Assembly (NCBI RefSeq): GCF_002831645.1
Contig: NZ_CP025117.1
Coordinates: forward strand, 2,557,001 to 2,621,000
Length of the DNA: 64,000 nucleotides
Direction of reading: 5' to 3'
Origin: Olleya sp. Bg11-27
GTDB taxonomy: Bacteria; Bacteroidota; Bacteroidia; Flavobacteriales; Flavobacteriaceae
Shown: positions 20,543 through 29,655 of the stretch, piece after piece
How positions within the stretch are numbered: the stretch's first letter is position 1
How the letters are laid out: each line of letters begins with the position of its first letter
The notes under the pieces: generated by a model
The model's database searches: none
Told to the model about the DNA's origin: nothing
What the model saw: the letters and a program-made list of their open reading frames with translations, nothing else
Made by a program: the position numbers and the translations under genes

Positions 20543-22267
20543 TTATACGTCTAAGTCAAATGTTGTGCGGAGTAATTCTAAATTTGGATTCTTTTCTTTC
20601 AACTTCTCGTATTTTTCGAGAGGTGTGTAAGCGTATTTAGTATCCAGCTCTTCATTAATTGAAATATCTAAAGTAACATCGTAATTTTTTAAGTTTTTAC
20701 GTAAGTAAGACATTAAGTCAAATGACTGACGCTCGACTTCAACTTTATTGGTCGAATTTGGAAATGTCAATTGTATAGAAAACCCGTCAGGCCCTAATGT
20801 TGGTTTGTCTATGGATAGGATAGAGGCTAAGTTAAATTTACCCTCTCCTTCAATTTTAGTTACAAAAGCATTCCATACTTCTGTTAATTCGTCTTGATTA
20901 AATGGTTCTCTGGGAAGGTTTTCTTCGTCTACTACAACATCAAGTTGTTTAATTAGATGCTCTTTTTTTGCTCTAATACTTTTTAATGATAAACCTGAAG
21001 TACGTCTTTTATTAGATGTTATTCCGTTTTCTAATATTATTTTAGATTTAGTCGGTTCTGCTGGTTTCTGTGATGCAGAATTGGCAGGACTTCCTGTATT
21101 AGTGTTAGTGTCTACCTTTTTTTCTGGGATTGTAACTTTAACAGGTGTAATTCCTATCTTCTTGAAATAAGAAGGGGGAATTATGAACCGACTGCTATTT
21201 TTTTTTTCTCCATCAAAAGTGATAGAGGCAAGTTGCATTAAAGTTAGTTCGACGAGGAGTCGTTGATTTTTACTACTCTTATATTTCAAATCACAATCGT
21301 TAGCTAAGTTAATTCCTTTTATTAAAAAGTCTTGACTCGCTTTTTTTGATTGCTCTAAGTATTTATTTTTAGTGTCTTCACCAACCTCTAATAATTCTAC
21401 AGTAATAGGGTTTTTACAAACTAGTAAATCTCTAAAGTGAGAGGCTAAACCAGCAATATAGTGATGACCATCAAATCCTTTGGATAATGTCTTATTAAAC
21501 TGTATTAGCAATTCTGGGATTTTATTTTCTAATATGTAATCTGTACTTTCAAAATAAGTTTCGTAATCTAAAACGTTTAAATTTTCTGTAACGGATTGTC
21601 TAGTTAATTCTTTTCCAGCAAAACTAACGACTCTATCAAATATGGAGAGAGCATCACGCATAGCACCATCAGCCTTTTGTGCAATAATGTGTAAGGCATC
21701 ATCTTCGGCATTTACACCTTGTTCTTTTGCAATATATTTTAAGTAGTTTTTGGCATCTGTAACTGTTATACGTTTAAAATCAAAAATTTGACAACGTGAT
21801 AGAATAGTTGGTATTATTTTATGCTTTTCAGTAGTTGCTAAAATAAATATACAATGTTTTGGAGGCTCTTCTAATGTTTTTAAAAAGGCATTAAAAGCAG
21901 CTTGAGATAACATGTGGACCTCGTCAATAATATATACTTTGTATTTACCAACTTGTGGCGGGATACGGACTTGGTCTGTCAAACTTCTAATATCATCCAC
22001 CGAGTTGTTAGAGGCAGCATCCAGTTCAAAGATATTGAAAGCATAGTCTTCATCTCCAGTTTCGTTACCATCGCTATTAATCATTTTAGCTAAAATACGA
22101 GCACAACTAGTTTTACCAACACCACGAGGACCAGTAAATAGTAAAGCTTGTGCTAAATGATTATTTTCAATAGCATTTAGTAATGTATTTGTAATAGCAG
22201 ATTGCCCTACAACATCTTTAAATGTTTGAGGTCTATACTTTCTTGCTGATACTACAAAGTGTTCCAA
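20543..22267 (-). CDS. dnaX: DNA polymerase III subunit gamma/tau
   Basis: This 574-residue clamp-loader ATPase opens with MEHFVVSARKYRPQTFKDVV. Walker A is GPRGVGKTS, Walker B IIDEVHMLS, sensor 1 LATTEKHKI and the arginine finger region LSRCQIFDF. The C-terminal third (after about residue 375) is a low-complexity linker plus a tau-like domain. The usual four-cysteine zinc module after Walker A is absent; the region reads KMINSDGNETGDEDYAFNIF, which as I recall is normal in Flavobacteria. The start codon is TTG, the only one fitting the conserved N-terminus. Confidence 0.96.
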   Translation of the reverse strand: MEHFVVSARKYRPQTFKDVVGQSAITNTLLNAIENNHLAQALLFTGPRGVGKTSCARILAKMINSDGNETGDEDYAFNIFELDAASNNSVDDIRSLTDQVRIPPQVGKYKVYIIDEVHMLSQAAFNAFLKTLEEPPKHCIFILATTEKHKIIPTILSRCQIFDFKRITVTDAKNYLKYIAKEQGVNAEDDALHIIAQKADGAMRDALSIFDRVVSFAGKELTRQSVTENLNVLDYETYFESTDYILENKIPELLIQFNKTLSKGFDGHHYIAGLASHFRDLLVCKNPITVELLEVGEDTKNKYLEQSKKASQDFLIKGINLANDCDLKYKSSKNQRLLVELTLMQLASITFDGEKKNSSRFIIPPSYFKKIGITPVKVTIPEKKVDTNTNTGSPANSASQKPAEPTKSKIILENGITSNKRRTSGLSLKSIRAKKEHLIKQLDVVVDEENLPREPFNQDELTEVWNAFVTKIEGEGKFNLASILSIDKPTLGPDGFSIQLTFPNSTNKVEVERQSFDLMSYLRKNLKNYDVTLDISINEELDTKYAYTPLEKYEKLKEKNPNLELLRTTFDLDV

Positions 22268-22449
22268 TTTTGCTGAATTTATTTCAACATCTATTTGATG
22301 CCATTATTAACTGATTACAAATTTAAAAAATAGGAATTTAATTTAGTCGTCAAAATCCCGTTTTTATTTATAGTTATCAACAAATTAATGTAAATGTTAT
22401 TAGTTGAAACTATTTAAAGTTTCTAGCTTAGAAAAAGATTAGTTTATTG

Positions 22450-22457
22450 TAGTTTTG
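22450..22457 (+). promoter_or_regulatory. Promoter -7 box of the RNase P RNA gene
   Basis: TAGTTTTG matches the Bacteroidetes -7 consensus TAnnTTTG. It ends 5-6 bases before the predicted 5' end of the RNase P RNA. No good -33 TTG was found at standard distance. Confidence 0.55.
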
Positions 22458-22460
22458 CAA

Positions 22461-22766
22461 CCAGTAAATCGCCTTATCGCTTTAAATTTAGTTTAAAGAG
22501 GAAAGTCCGGACACCATAGTGTAATCATAGTGGTTAACAGCCATCCACCGAGAGGTGAGGAAAAGTGCAACAGAAAGTATGTACAGGTCATGCTGTAGTG
22601 AAACCAGGTAAACTCTATGAGGTGCAATACCATGTATACTAACGTTTGAGCGTGCACGCGCGATTGTTAGAGGGTAGGTAGCTAAAGCGTGTTGGCAACA
22701 GCAAGCTCAGATAAATGATAAGGGCTCTTTAGGGAGTACAAAATCCGGCTTATAGATTTGCTTAAC
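22461..22766 (+). ncRNA. rnpB: RNase P RNA
   Basis: The conserved P4 region GAGGAAAGTCCGGACACC starts at 22498. The 3' conserved block ACAAAATCCGGCTTAT lies near 22738-22753. P1 closes the molecule: AGTAAATC (22463-22470) pairs with GATTTGCT (22755-22762) with only one G-U pair. Other type A landmarks are CAACAGAAAGTATG and GGGTAGG. The RNA is the catalytic subunit that trims tRNA 5' leaders. It lies on the plus strand between minus-strand dnaX and rsmD, with its own promoter and terminator. Confidence 0.95.
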
Positions 22767-22772
22767 TATAAA

Positions 22773-22804
22773 AAAAACCATCTAGAAATAGATGGTTTTT
22801 ATTT
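22773..22804 (+). terminator. Bidirectional terminator between rnpB and rsmD
   Basis: The stem AAAACCATCTA / TAGATGGTTTT with a GAAA-type loop is flanked by A and T runs. It terminates rnpB and, on the other strand, the rsmD transcript. Confidence 0.85.
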
Positions 22805-23361
22805 TATTCTTCTTCGTCTGAAGGTTCATTTTTAAAAAAGCTAAAAGTGTTTCCTCCATAACTTTTAGAGTGACTATAATTAGTGGCTTGCGACAAGTCT
22901 GTATATTTAGAATGCTCAACAATAAGCAACCCATCCGTTTCTAATAAGCTATTGGTGAAAATTAATTCCGGTATTTTTGAAAATTCTTCAACTGTAAACT
23001 CGTATGGTGGATCTGCAAAAATTATAGTATGTTGCTGTTTCGTTTTTTCTAAAAACTTAAATACATCACTTTTTATGGTCTGTATGTCCATTTCAAAACT
23101 AGTGGCAGTTTCATTTATAAATTTAATACAACCATGATCTTGATCTACAGCGATAATTTGCTCTGTTCCTCTAGAAGCAAACTCATAGCTTATGTTTCCT
23201 GTTCCTGAAAACAAATCTAGTACAGATATGTCATCTAAGTAATATTGGTTATTTAAGATATTAAATAAAGCTTCTTTAGCCATGTCTGTTGTAGGTCTGA
23301 CAGGTAGCTTTTTTGGAGCAGTAATTCGTCTTCCTTTAAATTGTCCTGATACAATGCGCAT
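22804..23361 (-). CDS. rsmD: 16S rRNA (guanine966-N2)-methyltransferase
   Basis: The 185-residue protein has the RsmD start MRIVSGQFKGRRI, the motif PTTDMAKEALFNIL, the SAM-binding loop LDLFSGTGNISYE and the catalytic NPPY-like motif ADPPYEF. It methylates G966 of 16S rRNA in the assembling small subunit. Its start codon shares one base with the end of the DUF3822 gene, so they are translationally coupled. Confidence 0.94.
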   Translation of the reverse strand: MRIVSGQFKGRRITAPKKLPVRPTTDMAKEALFNILNNQYYLDDISVLDLFSGTGNISYEFASRGTEQIIAVDQDHGCIKFINETATSFEMDIQTIKSDVFKFLEKTKQQHTIIFADPPYEFTVEEFSKIPELIFTNSLLETDGLLIVEHSKYTDLSQATNYSHSKSYGGNTFSFFKNEPSDEEE

Positions 23362-24182
23362 TATAAGCTTTTTAGTAAGGTGAAATATGAATGATTATGT
23401 AATGGTTTTTCAGCGAAAGCATAAGTGTCGATCCTATTACCAAAGGACACGTTTCTTATATATTTATACGCTATCTTAAACAGCGGATTATCTTCATCGA
23501 TATCTCCTAAAAATAAAACGTCAATAGTTTCTGGATTAAGCTGTAGTTGCTCTAAGGTAAACAATAAATAATAGATAAAGTCTTCTTTTGTATGGAATTC
23601 AAAAGTATTATAAAGCAGTAATTTACCTTTGTTTAATACAATAATTTCAAAAGTAGCATCAGCAGTATTTATATACACTTTGGATGTGCTGCTATGTTTT
23701 TCAAAAGTCAATAATTGTTCTATTAAAATAGTCGAAAAATGATTGTATGTAAAACTTCCAAAGCGATCAAAAATGAAGTTGTTTATGTTTGTAAAAGGAA
23801 CATAAACATTGATACTATCGTTTGCAGAGATCTCATCAAAAGTAATAAAATCGGTCTTTAAAATTTTAGTGTTAAATTTCAAATAATCTGCTAAAGCGCT
23901 TTCTTCAAATAATGGTTTTGGAACTATTGTAGACCAATCATTTACATGTATAATGTTAATAGATTTAAAGACTTGTTTAAGTATTGTTTCTGTATTAAAA
24001 AGGTGTTTGATTGCATCCAAAAGTTCGGACGGTGTCTTTTTAATAGAAAATTTTTCAGCTTTAAGTTCTATAATCGTTTTTGTGTTTGTATCTAAAACAC
24101 AAAAAGAATGTCCACTCAAACTAATTTGAATGGACAATTCTAGGTTGGTTAAATCGATATGATTATTATTCGTTACTGCCAT
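23361..24182 (-). CDS. DUF3822 family protein
   Basis: This 273-residue soluble protein fits the Bacteroidetes DUF3822 family by length and position directly upstream of rsmD. It begins with LSIQISLSGHSFCVLD and looks like a degenerate actin-like (PilM/FtsA-type) fold, with INIIHVNDWSTIVP and later VLFLGDIDED. No nucleotide-binding residues are convincing, and its function is unknown. It overlaps the preceding membrane-protein gene by 17 bases. Confidence 0.8.
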   Translation of the reverse strand: MAVTNNNHIDLTNLELSIQISLSGHSFCVLDTNTKTIIELKAEKFSIKKTPSELLDAIKHLFNTETILKQVFKSINIIHVNDWSTIVPKPLFEESALADYLKFNTKILKTDFITFDEISANDSINVYVPFTNINNFIFDRFGSFTYNHFSTILIEQLLTFEKHSSTSKVYINTADATFEIIVLNKGKLLLYNTFEFHTKEDFIYYLLFTLEQLQLNPETIDVLFLGDIDEDNPLFKIAYKYIRNVSFGNRIDTYAFAEKPLHNHSYFTLLKSL

Positions 24183-24909
24183 AAGTTTTTGGCCAGTTTC
24201 CTAAAGTTTTTACTTCTTCCATAGACCCTACACGTAATGCATCTCCATTTACTCCTTCTACAGATTGCACTTGGCTTTCTTTTAGAACTAAGTTAGCGTC
24301 TTGATCGTATAATACATCTGTTTTCTTTACAAAAGCTTCAAAAACAGGAATTTTATTTCCTTTTTCATCTTCAAGCTCTCCGGCATTCATAGTGAACTTC
24401 GTTCCTTCTTTTGCAAGTGGTACATTCATCATCTGCTTATATCTATCAGTATTCTTGAATAAACGGTCTTTAACCGGTTCAAATCCAATAGTATCAGTGA
24501 TAATGATTTCTTTAAACATTTCTACACCACCAAAAGCTTTAGTTCTTTCTTTATCTAGAACACTAGAATCTCTTCTTTCTACTAAAGTGAATTGTCCATT
24601 CTCAATAAATTTGATTAAAGCGTCATAGCTTTTTGTGAATTTTCCTGTAACCGTTTTATGTGCTAATTGAGCATCTCTTATATCAACTAAACGCTCAATA
24701 GCAGCTCTATATCTTTTTTCTTTTAATTTATTGAACTTAATTTCTCCATAAACAGAGTCAAAAGTTAAGTATCCTAAAAAAGCTATAATTGCCCAAAGCG
24801 CAAGTGTAATAAATGGTTTTGCTTTTGTTGGAATAAATTTGTCAATAAGCCAAACAATCAAAATTGTAAGTAAAATTGCTCCAAGTATAATAAGTGCTAA
24901 TTTTATCAT
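24166..24909 (-). CDS. Conserved membrane protein next to DUF3822
   Basis: From the ATG at 24909 the protein has 247 residues. Two membrane segments lie near the N-terminus (LALIILGAILLTILIVWLID and the ALWAIIAFLGYLTF stretch), followed by a soluble part with KEKRYRAAIERLVDIRDAQ and AHKTVTGKFTKSYDALI. That part resembles the region after the N-terminal helix of pseudopilin-like proteins. A longer frame upstream adds 12 residues, but the membrane segment argues for the internal ATG. Its pairing with a DUF3822 protein, possibly PilM-like, hints at a remnant pilus-type or envelope complex; this is inference. Confidence 0.65.
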   Translation of the reverse strand: MIKLALIILGAILLTILIVWLIDKFIPTKAKPFITLALWAIIAFLGYLTFDSVYGEIKFNKLKEKRYRAAIERLVDIRDAQLAHKTVTGKFTKSYDALIKFIENGQFTLVERRDSSVLDKERTKAFGGVEMFKEIIITDTIGFEPVKDRLFKNTDRYKQMMNVPLAKEGTKFTMNAGELEDEKGNKIPVFEAFVKKTDVLYDQDANLVLKESQVQSVEGVNGDALRVGSMEEVKTLGNWPKTYGSNE

Positions 24910-24976
24910 AAGTATTTTATTAAATTTAATTAAGGTCTGTGACAAATCTACAATTTTTTTTTATTCGTAAAAACCA

Positions 24977-25004
24977 TTGTTGGTAAAAATGATTTATATA
25001 TTTG
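24977..25004 (+). promoter_or_regulatory. Promoter for the RecD-like helicase gene
   Basis: TTG (24977-24979), a 17-base spacer and TATATTTG (24997-25004) fit the Bacteroidetes TTG/TAnnTTTG promoter. The predicted transcription start is about 22 bases before the ATG. Confidence 0.6.
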
Positions 25005-25032
25005 ATAAAAAGTTTTCAATCCACACTATTTA

Positions 25033-26463
25033 ATGACCAGTTCTCAATTTTATTCCCTTATAAGACAGCATTTTCCGTTCAATCCGACCTCAAAACAAGA
25101 TATTTTACTTTTGCAACTTTCTGAGTTTATTTTAAATGATAAAGAAAAAGGCGTGTTTTTGTTAAAAGGTTATGCCGGTACAGGTAAAACCACCATTATT
25201 GGTACGATTGTAGCCAATTTATGGCATGCAAAAAAAAGTGCAGTGCTAATGGCTCCAACTGGTCGTGCAGCCAAAGTAATCTCTAATTATTCCAAAAAAG
25301 AGGCGTTTACCATCCATAAAAAAATATATTTTCCTAAAAAAGAAAAAGGAGGAGGCGTACAATTTGTGTTGCAACCCAATAAACATAAAGATACTATTTT
25401 TATTGTTGATGAAGCGTCAATGATACCAGATACCCCAAGTGATTCTAAATTATTTGAAAATGGATCACTTTTAGATGACTTAATGCAGTATGTCTATCAG
25501 GGTAAAAATTGTAAATTGTTATTAATCGGTGATACAGCACAGTTGCCGCCTGTAAAATTAGATATAAGTCCAGCGTTAGATGAAAACGTATTGAGTCTTA
25601 ATTATGATAAGTCCGTTACTAAAATGGAATTGGACGAAGTTGTAAGACAGGGAGAAGGCTCTGGGATTTTAGAAAATGCAACTATTTTGAGAGAAACCAT
25701 TGCTGATGGTTTTTTTGATAGTTTTAAGTTTGATTTAAGAGACTTTAAAGATATTGTTAGGCTTGTTGATGGTTATGAGATTATGGACGCTATAAATGAT
25801 GCTTATAGCAATTTTGGTTATGAGGATACCAGTATTATTGTAAGAAGTAACAAACGCGCTAACCTATATAATCAACAAATACGAAGTCGTATTTTATTTA
25901 GTGAGAACGAATTATCTGCGGGAGATTATTTAATGGTGGTTAAGAATAATTATTTTTGGTTAAAACCAACTTCAGAAGCTGGTTTTATTGCAAATGGTGA
26001 TATTATTGAAGTCCTAGAAATTTTTAGCATTAAAGAATTGTATGGGTTTAGATTTGCAGAAGTAAAAGTTAGGATGGTGGATTACCCAAAAATGCAACCG
26101 TTTGAAACTGTTTTAATGTTAGATACTATTGAAGCAGAAACGCCATCATTACCTTATGAAGATTCAAACAGGCTGTATCAAGAGGTGCAAAAAGATTATG
26201 AAGATGAAACAAGTAAATATCAAAAATTTTTAAAAACTAAAAACAATAGTTTTTTTAATGCATTACAAGTTAAGTTTAGTTATGCAATTACATGTCATAA
26301 GTCTCAAGGTGGTCAATGGAATACTGTTTTTGTAGAACAACCTTATTTACCTAATGGAATTGACAAAGATTACTTAAGATGGCTTTATACAGCTATAACT
26401 AGAGCTAAAGATAAATTATATTTAATTGGTTTTAAAGACGAATTTTTTGAAGAAGACCATTAA
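25033..26463 (+). CDS. RecD-like superfamily 1 DNA helicase
   Basis: The protein has 476 residues. Walker A is LLKGYAGTGKTTII, motif II is IVDEASMIPD, motif III-like LIGDTAQLPPVK, and C-terminal helicase motifs are TCHKSQGGQW and YTAITRAKDKLYLIG. This is the short RecD/Dda-like (UvrD C-terminal) type that stands alone rather than in RecBCD. It probably unwinds DNA 5'-3' in repair or replication restart. It has its own promoter, and kdsB follows 35 bases later. Confidence 0.88.
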   Translation: MTSSQFYSLIRQHFPFNPTSKQDILLLQLSEFILNDKEKGVFLLKGYAGTGKTTIIGTIVANLWHAKKSAVLMAPTGRAAKVISNYSKKEAFTIHKKIYFPKKEKGGGVQFVLQPNKHKDTIFIVDEASMIPDTPSDSKLFENGSLLDDLMQYVYQGKNCKLLLIGDTAQLPPVKLDISPALDENVLSLNYDKSVTKMELDEVVRQGEGSGILENATILRETIADGFFDSFKFDLRDFKDIVRLVDGYEIMDAINDAYSNFGYEDTSIIVRSNKRANLYNQQIRSRILFSENELSAGDYLMVVKNNYFWLKPTSEAGFIANGDIIEVLEIFSIKELYGFRFAEVKVRMVDYPKMQPFETVLMLDTIEAETPSLPYEDSNRLYQEVQKDYEDETSKYQKFLKTKNNSFFNALQVKFSYAITCHKSQGGQWNTVFVEQPYLPNGIDKDYLRWLYTAITRAKDKLYLIGFKDEFFEEDH

Positions 26464-26498
26464 ATTATTATATTTTTATCCACCAATTTAATTCTTAG

Positions 26499-27227
26499 AT
26501 GAAGATAATAGCAATGATTCCAGCACGATATAGTGCCTCCCGTTTTCCTGGTAAGCTTATGAAAGACTTAGGAGGAAAACCGGTAATAACACGTACCTAC
26601 GAGGCTACGGTTGACACCAAATTATTTGATGACGTTATAGTGGTCACTGATAGTGCTATTATTTATGATGAAATCGATAAAATTGGTGGTCATGTTTTAA
26701 TGAGTAAAAAAGAACACGAGTGTGGTAGTGATCGTATTGCAGAAGCTGTTGAAGATTTAGATATAGATATCGTTATTAATGTGCAAGGTGACGAGCCTTT
26801 TACGGATGCGGAATCCCTTAAAAAATTAATTAAGGTTTTTAAAGAAGATTCAGACAAAGAAGTTGATTTGGCTTCATTAATGGTGCATATTACTGACTGG
26901 GACGAAATTAAAAATCCAAATACAGTCAAAGTAATTGTAGATCAACAAAACTTTGCTCTTTATTTTTCTAGAAGTCCAATACCTTATCCAAGAGACGAAT
27001 CTGTAGCGGTCAAATATTTTAAACATAAGGGCGTGTATGCCTTTAGAAAAGAAGCAATACTTGATTTTTATAAGTTACCGATGTTGACTTTGGAAGCTTC
27101 TGAAAAAATAGAATGTATTAGATATTTGGAATACGGAAAGCGTATTAAAATGGTGGAAACGGATATTCAAGGTGTAGAAATAGATACACCTGAAGATTTA
27201 GAACGTGCAAAAAAACTATGGAAGTAA
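26499..27227 (+). CDS. kdsB: 3-deoxy-manno-octulosonate cytidylyltransferase
   Basis: The 242-residue protein begins [19 protein letters not shown], the nucleotide-binding signature of KdsB. Further hallmarks are [23 protein letters not shown] and INVQGDEPF. It transfers CMP from CTP to Kdo (or, in some bacteria, 8-amino-Kdo), activating the sugar for lipid A core assembly in the cytoplasm. It starts a run of five tightly packed genes; a KdnB-like dehydrogenase in the same run suggests 8-amino-Kdo as the sugar. Confidence 0.95.
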   Translation: MKIIAMIPARYSASRFPGKLMKDLGGKPVITRTYEATVDTKLFDDVIVVTDSAIIYDEIDKIGGHVLMSKKEHECGSDRIAEAVEDLDIDIVINVQGDEPFTDAESLKKLIKVFKEDSDKEVDLASLMVHITDWDEIKNPNTVKVIVDQQNFALYFSRSPIPYPRDESVAVKYFKHKGVYAFRKEAILDFYKLPMLTLEASEKIECIRYLEYGKRIKMVETDIQGVEIDTPEDLERAKKLWK

Positions 27228-27925
27228 ATTATAGTCAAATTAAAGTTATTGGTTTTGATGCAGATGATACACTTTGGGTTAATGAAACCTATTTTAGAGA
27301 AGCGGAAGTCCAGTTTGCAAAGTTGTTAAACCAGTTTGAAACTGAAAATAAAATTGACCAAGAGCTATTTAAAATGGAAATGAAAAATCTTCCAGTATAT
27401 GGTTATGGTGTTAAAGGATTTGTATTGTCAATGGTAGAAATGGCTTTGGAATTGTCAAATAATACGGTGTCAAATCAAACCATATCTAAAATTTTGGATA
27501 TTGGAAAAGATATGATTAACGAAGAGGTGGAATTATTAGATGGAGTAGAGGATGTATTACAACAGTTATCAAAAAAATATAAATTAATAGTCGCAACCAA
27601 AGGAGATTTATTAGATCAAGAACGTAAACTTGAAAAATCAGGACTGTTGGATTATTTTCACCATATTGAAGTTTTAAGCGATAAAAAAGAAGCCAATTAT
27701 TCTAAATTATTAAACCATTTAGAGATAAAACCATCTGAGTTTTTAATGATAGGAAATTCTTTAAAATCAGATGTGTTACCTTTAATTAATATAAAAGCTA
27801 AGGCTGTACATGTTCCATTTCATACCACTTGGGCACATGAACAAGTAGTCGTAAATACAGAAGAGTCAAAACAATATAAAACATTAAAGAGTCTAAAAGA
27901 CTTACCTAAACTATTACAACAATAA
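27218..27925 (+). CDS. HAD-family hydrolase
   Basis: The 235-residue protein has the HAD nucleophile motif [10 protein letters not shown] (Asp-x-Asp), a helical cap at about 20-110, the threonine motif LIVATKG, the lysine region around KKEANYSK, and the acidic motif [15 protein letters not shown]. It is a phosphatase-like enzyme of the C1-cap type (YjjG-like). It is not the cap-less KdsC type, so it is unlikely to be the Kdo-8-phosphate phosphatase by itself. It overlaps kdsB by 10 bases. Confidence 0.85.
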   Translation: MEVNYSQIKVIGFDADDTLWVNETYFREAEVQFAKLLNQFETENKIDQELFKMEMKNLPVYGYGVKGFVLSMVEMALELSNNTVSNQTISKILDIGKDMINEEVELLDGVEDVLQQLSKKYKLIVATKGDLLDQERKLEKSGLLDYFHHIEVLSDKKEANYSKLLNHLEIKPSEFLMIGNSLKSDVLPLINIKAKAVHVPFHTTWAHEQVVVNTEESKQYKTLKSLKDLPKLLQQ

Positions 27926-28543
27926 TTGAAAACAATAGATATTAATACTTGGGACAGAAAAGAACTTTTTCAACATTTTTTGAAGTTAAAAGACCCTTAT
28001 TTTGGAGTCACAATACCTTTTAATGTAGAGAATACTTATCAATATGCTAAAGATAATAATGTTAGCTTTTTTGGGGTATACCTTCATGACTGTATGAAAG
28101 CAATTAATGCTATTGATAATTTAAAATATAGAATAGTAGATAATACTGTTCAAATTTATGATACTATACATGCTTCGGCCACTATCATGAGAACCAATAA
28201 TACTTTTGGATTTTCATTTATAGATTACGACAAAGACTTAAATGTCTTTTTATCTAATTTATCTGCAGAAAAGCGAAGAATAGAGCGTACATCAAACCTA
28301 TTTCCACCGGTAAATGGTTTAAATTGTATACATTGTTCCGCATTGCCTTGGTTAAATTTTTTAGGTCATAAAGAACCAGTCTCTGGAGTACTAGATTCTG
28401 TGCCAAAATTGTCATTTGGTAAAACAGTAAAAGAAGGAAATAAGTTGATGATGAATGTGGCAATAAATGTAAATCATGCCTTAGTTGATGGTTATCATGT
28501 TGGTTTATTTTCAGAAATATTTCAGAAAAACTTAAATAAGTAA
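27926..28543 (+). CDS. Chloramphenicol acetyltransferase-like (CAT) protein
   Basis: The 205-residue protein has the CAT fold layout: RKELFQHFLKLKDPYFGVTI near the start and the catalytic HALVDGYHVGLF near the end, matching the HHxxxDG-type motif. CAT-like proteins acetylate hydroxyl groups using acetyl-CoA, working as trimers. The start is a TTG immediately after the HAD stop codon. Its place in a Kdo-type operon suggests a sugar or envelope substrate rather than drug resistance; that is inference. Confidence 0.82.
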   Translation: MKTIDINTWDRKELFQHFLKLKDPYFGVTIPFNVENTYQYAKDNNVSFFGVYLHDCMKAINAIDNLKYRIVDNTVQIYDTIHASATIMRTNNTFGFSFIDYDKDLNVFLSNLSAEKRRIERTSNLFPPVNGLNCIHCSALPWLNFLGHKEPVSGVLDSVPKLSFGKTVKEGNKLMMNVAINVNHALVDGYHVGLFSEIFQKNLNK

Positions 28544-28571
28544 TAAATTTACAATCTAAGACGAAAAGTCA

Positions 28572-29654
28572 ATGAGTTATAAAAATTTTCCAATGGTGTC
28601 CAAAGTTATATTTGGACGAGGTAGTTTTAATCAATTAAGCGAGATTTTAGAACCTAAGCGATTAAACACTAATGCTCCGTTTATATTTTTTGTGGATGAT
28701 GTTTTTAAAGGTAACGCTTGGTTAACCTCTAGAATACCGTTATCATATCAAGATAAAATGGTGTATGTTTCTGCAAATGAAGAACCAAAAACGGAACAGA
28801 TAGATAAATATGTAGAAGATATTATTTTAAATTATAAAGAGAGGCCATCTGGTATTATCGGTATTGGTGGTGGTTCTTTATTAGATGTAGCAAAAGCAGT
28901 TGCTATAATGTTAAATAATGATGGGGATAGTAAAGACTATCAAGGATGGGATATTGTCAAAAATCCGGCAGTGTATCACGTAGGTATTCCAACAATATCA
29001 GGAACAGGGGCAGAGGTGTCTAGAACAACTATTTTAACTGGACCGGAACGAAAATTAGGTATTAATAGTGATTATACGCCTTTTGATCAAGTTCTTTTAG
29101 ATCCAGAGTTGACTAAAGATGTGCCTAAAGACCAGTGGTTTTATACCGGAATGGACTGTTATGTGCATTGTATAGAATCTTTAAACGGAACTTATTTAAA
29201 TGCATTTAGCCAGTCTTACGGAGAAAAAGCACTAGAATTATGTGAAGAGATTTTTTTAAGTACTGATTTATCAGAAGAAGAGTCTCAAGACAAGCTAATG
29301 ATGGCTAGTTGGCATGGAGGTATGAGTATTGCTTATTCTCAAGTAGGTGTAGCACATGCTATGAGTTATGGGTTAGGGTATTTATTAGGAGTCAAACATG
29401 GTATTGGAAACTGTATTGTTTTTGATCATTTAGAAGAGTATTACCCTGAAGGTGTTGCTGTTTTTAAAAAAATGAAAGCATTGCATAATATAACCTTACC
29501 TCAAGGTATATGTGCGGATTTAACAGATAAAGACTTTGACATTATGATTAAAGTAGCACTAAGTTTAGAGCCTCTTTGGGAAAATGCAATCGGTAAGAAT
29601 TGGAAAAAAACAATTACCCACGATACGCTTAAGGCTTTATATAAAAAGATGTAA
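28572..29654 (+). CDS. kdnB: Iron-containing alcohol dehydrogenase, probable Kdo 8-oxidase
   Basis: The 360-residue protein is a group III iron-dependent dehydrogenase: NAD-binding GIIGIGGGSLLDVAKA, the phosphate loop PTISGTGAEVSRT, and metal ligands in GMDCYVHCIESLNG and VAHAMSYGLGYLLGVKHG. The start MSYKNFPMVSKVIFGRGSF resembles KdnB of Shewanella, which oxidises Kdo at C8 before amination to 8-amino-Kdo. Location three genes after kdsB supports this. The partner aminotransferase KdnA is not in the window. Confidence 0.78.
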   Translation: MSYKNFPMVSKVIFGRGSFNQLSEILEPKRLNTNAPFIFFVDDVFKGNAWLTSRIPLSYQDKMVYVSANEEPKTEQIDKYVEDIILNYKERPSGIIGIGGGSLLDVAKAVAIMLNNDGDSKDYQGWDIVKNPAVYHVGIPTISGTGAEVSRTTILTGPERKLGINSDYTPFDQVLLDPELTKDVPKDQWFYTGMDCYVHCIESLNGTYLNAFSQSYGEKALELCEEIFLSTDLSEEESQDKLMMASWHGGMSIAYSQVGVAHAMSYGLGYLLGVKHGIGNCIVFDHLEEYYPEGVAVFKKMKALHNITLPQGICADLTDKDFDIMIKVALSLEPLWENAIGKNWKKTITHDTLKALYKKM

Positions 29655-29655
29655 T

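Noticed and set aside
27926-28543. Antibiotic resistance gene (chloramphenicol acetyltransferase)
   Set aside because: Although the fold and active-site motif match, the gene lies within a core sugar operon and has no sign of mobility.
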